From: Adiantum capillus-veneris
Taxonomy: Eukaryota > Streptophyta > Polypodiopsida > Polypodiales > Pteridaceae
Assembly: GCA_014529385.2 (NCBI GenBank)
Contig: CM043967.1
Location: 131,253,182-131,313,181 of the forward strand
DNA length: 60,000 bases
Direction of reading: 5' to 3'
In this document: positions 1-60,000 of the stretch, piece by piece
How the letters are laid out: every line of letters begins with the position of its first letter
How positions within the stretch are numbered: the first letter of the stretch is position 1
Translations under genes and position numbers: made by a program
Notes under the pieces: generated by a model
The model's database searches: none
Told to the model about the DNA's origin: nothing
Seen by the model: only the letters and a program-made list of their open reading frames with translations

Positions 1-43
1 GTATATAATAAATTCATTGTTGTGCTTGGTTGGTTCAAGAACA

Positions 44-98
<55 letters not shown>

Positions 99-1427
99 GC
101 ACTCTCTCCTAGATCTACGTTTTCGCATCGTCGACTTTTAACGCCATTTGATCAACATATCAAAAACGTTGAATGCTGGCAAAAATTTTTCCCACGCCTC
201 ATTTTGCAACATTCTCAAAAAACACCATACTCCAAAGCTTTCCAAAAATGCAATTGCAATGTCTTTTCCGGTTGCAACGTTTTAAGATGCCTTAACAACC
301 CTTATCTCTTCTTTGCCATGCCACCCTCTCCCACAATCAAGAAGCCAACGGCTCTAATCCCATGTCAAAGTCGACGATGCGAAAACGTAGGGTTAGGGTA
401 AATGCATGAGAAAGAAAGAGAGAGTTTGCTAAAGCAACCAACTTGGCAATGAATTACACAATGGGGACAGTTGTGCATTCATATGCTACCTTGGGAGCTT
501 AAGTACCGCGCAAGTGAGGAATTGCCCTACCAACCATCTTGTCAAATAAGAAAATAAATTACTAAAAGACAAAACAAATCATTGGATTACATCAAGTCTT
601 GCGATGTGGGAATAGCACCATAACTAAAGACTCAATCAATACACAACCGAGTACGAGTGCAATTATTGACACCATGCTTGCAAGCGCTACACGACTGAGT
701 ACGTCCAATTATCAACAAGATACAACATTAAGAGGCTTCATCTTCCAGGGTAAGAGGAGTTGCCCTTGGCCCACTGCAGGGTAGGTTGAGCCACCCCGCT
801 TTCTAGACAAATCAGAGCTATTATTGAGCACCACATGAAGAGGTTGCCAAGGCATGTTAATCAAAACAACTTTCCATGGCAAAGATACCCTGAGAAACCA
901 TTTCTCGGACATCTTGTCAAATTTACCATTAGCCTCGTAGCTTTTGGCATTTTTTTGGTACTATTTTTAAATGAGATACATTTACTTAATATTTGAATTT
1001 GGGCACATTGGTTGTTTTGAGACATTAATAAAGACATTAACCACGTGTAAAGTTTGCAGGACATGCTAAGGCACAATACATAATGCTCCCAGAACTTATA
1101 ATCGTTATATGCTTTCAGGACAAATCCATCGACGCTAGAGTTTGATTATTTGAAGTCAAACGCTCGCAAAGAATTTTACCATGACATTCTTCAATACATG
1201 AGAACAAAAGAGAGCTGTATGCCAGGGGATGTAAACAACAAATCTCTTGGTGATGTTCTCTGATACATGGAAGGAGACTGTAAGACCATCACCATAAAAT
1301 ATATGTAATTTTACACGATGCCTTGCTGGCCCAGAAGCTCCAAAAAGCCCCGTGGTATTACCTGTTCCTACCTTTAATTTGTTTGGGCCATCAAAAAAAT
1401 ATAGAGGGAAAAAAGAGGGGGAGAGAG
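1..1427. other. 3' flank of the Raf-like kinase gene
   Basis: Region downstream of the kinase stop codon (the gene reads right to left). It contains a CT microsatellite at 46-96 and otherwise AT-rich sequence with only short ORFs that lack recognisable motifs. The reverse complement of 1373-1378 reads ATTAAA, a possible weak poly(A) signal about 50 bp past the stop; there is no other support for the transcript end. No second gene could be supported. Confidence 0.5.
46..96. repeat. (CT)n microsatellite
   Basis: Uninterrupted CT dinucleotide repeat of about 25 units. Seen directly. The Ser-Leu ORF across it is an artefact of the repeat. Confidence 0.95.

Positions 1428-60000
<58,573 letters not shown>

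Noticed and set aside
30-401. 123-residue ORF with a Ser-Leu run
   Set aside because: It is a translation of the CT microsatellite plus flanking non-coding sequence. The same artefact recurs at 16394-16718 and 41498-41772.

Overview
This window is nuclear DNA from a land plant with a large, retrotransposon-rich genome; a fern, a gymnosperm or another large-genome vascular plant would all fit, and the sequence alone does not decide. The evidence is one plant-type Raf-like (B4/PB1-RAF-like) protein kinase gene on the minus strand with canonical GT-AG introns, plus many Ty3/Gypsy-type LTR retrotransposons with plant tRNA-iMet primer-binding sites. No bacterial, organellar, rRNA or complete tRNA gene was seen.

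The only host gene I can support spans almost the whole window. Eight coding blocks lie at 60000..58433 (open at the window edge), 58344..58237, 26414..26262, 26177..26014, 25888..25741, 2037..1915, 1823..1736 and 1621..1428 (stop). They join in frame into the C-terminal 847 residues: a long Ser/Gln/Glu-rich linker, then a complete kinase domain. Five introns are 84-125 bp. Two are giant (23,703 bp and 31,822 bp) and hold nearly all the transposons.

Intron 5 (2038-25740), read left to right, holds a pol-less gag-protease element (family B copy A, 2575-4203); a decayed Gypsy element (family F, 4236-24560, in four pieces); a second Gypsy element (D, 5108-15414) nested in F; element E (9564-13538, target duplication GACAC) nested in D; a 435-bp hAT-like element in D's gag; and a stack at 16995-21584 in which a reverse non-coding element (18298-21290) sits in a solo LTR (17776-21442, duplication GGGGC) inside an older LTR. 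A reverse E-like LTR lies at 22076-23763.

Intron 2 (26415-58236) holds a reverse D/H-type LTR, a family B element (29759-33932), solo G-type LTRs (35064-35683; 41079-41822, duplication TCACA), a complete reverse family K element (36069-40855, duplication TTGCA), a head-to-head K pair (41929-47612), a K-subfamily element (47908-54070) carrying two solo LTRs and a 161-bp hAT-like element (8-bp duplication GTGTGAAG), another solo K-type LTR (54143-55178, duplication GTGGA) and a solo E LTR (55770-57245, duplication CACAC).

The best candidates for something undescribed are: (1) family K, whose three copies encode gag/zinc-knuckle/protease, a variable His/Asp-rich repeat and a conserved His-containing C-terminal module, with no reverse transcriptase or integrase; (2) family B, a separate gag-protease plus acidic-tail design, also without pol; (3) a non-coding family G element with alternating GC-rich modules; (4) LTR termini and a core motif shared across otherwise different families, which suggests cross-mobilisation. 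Family assignments rest on motifs and within-window comparison by eye, not database searches.
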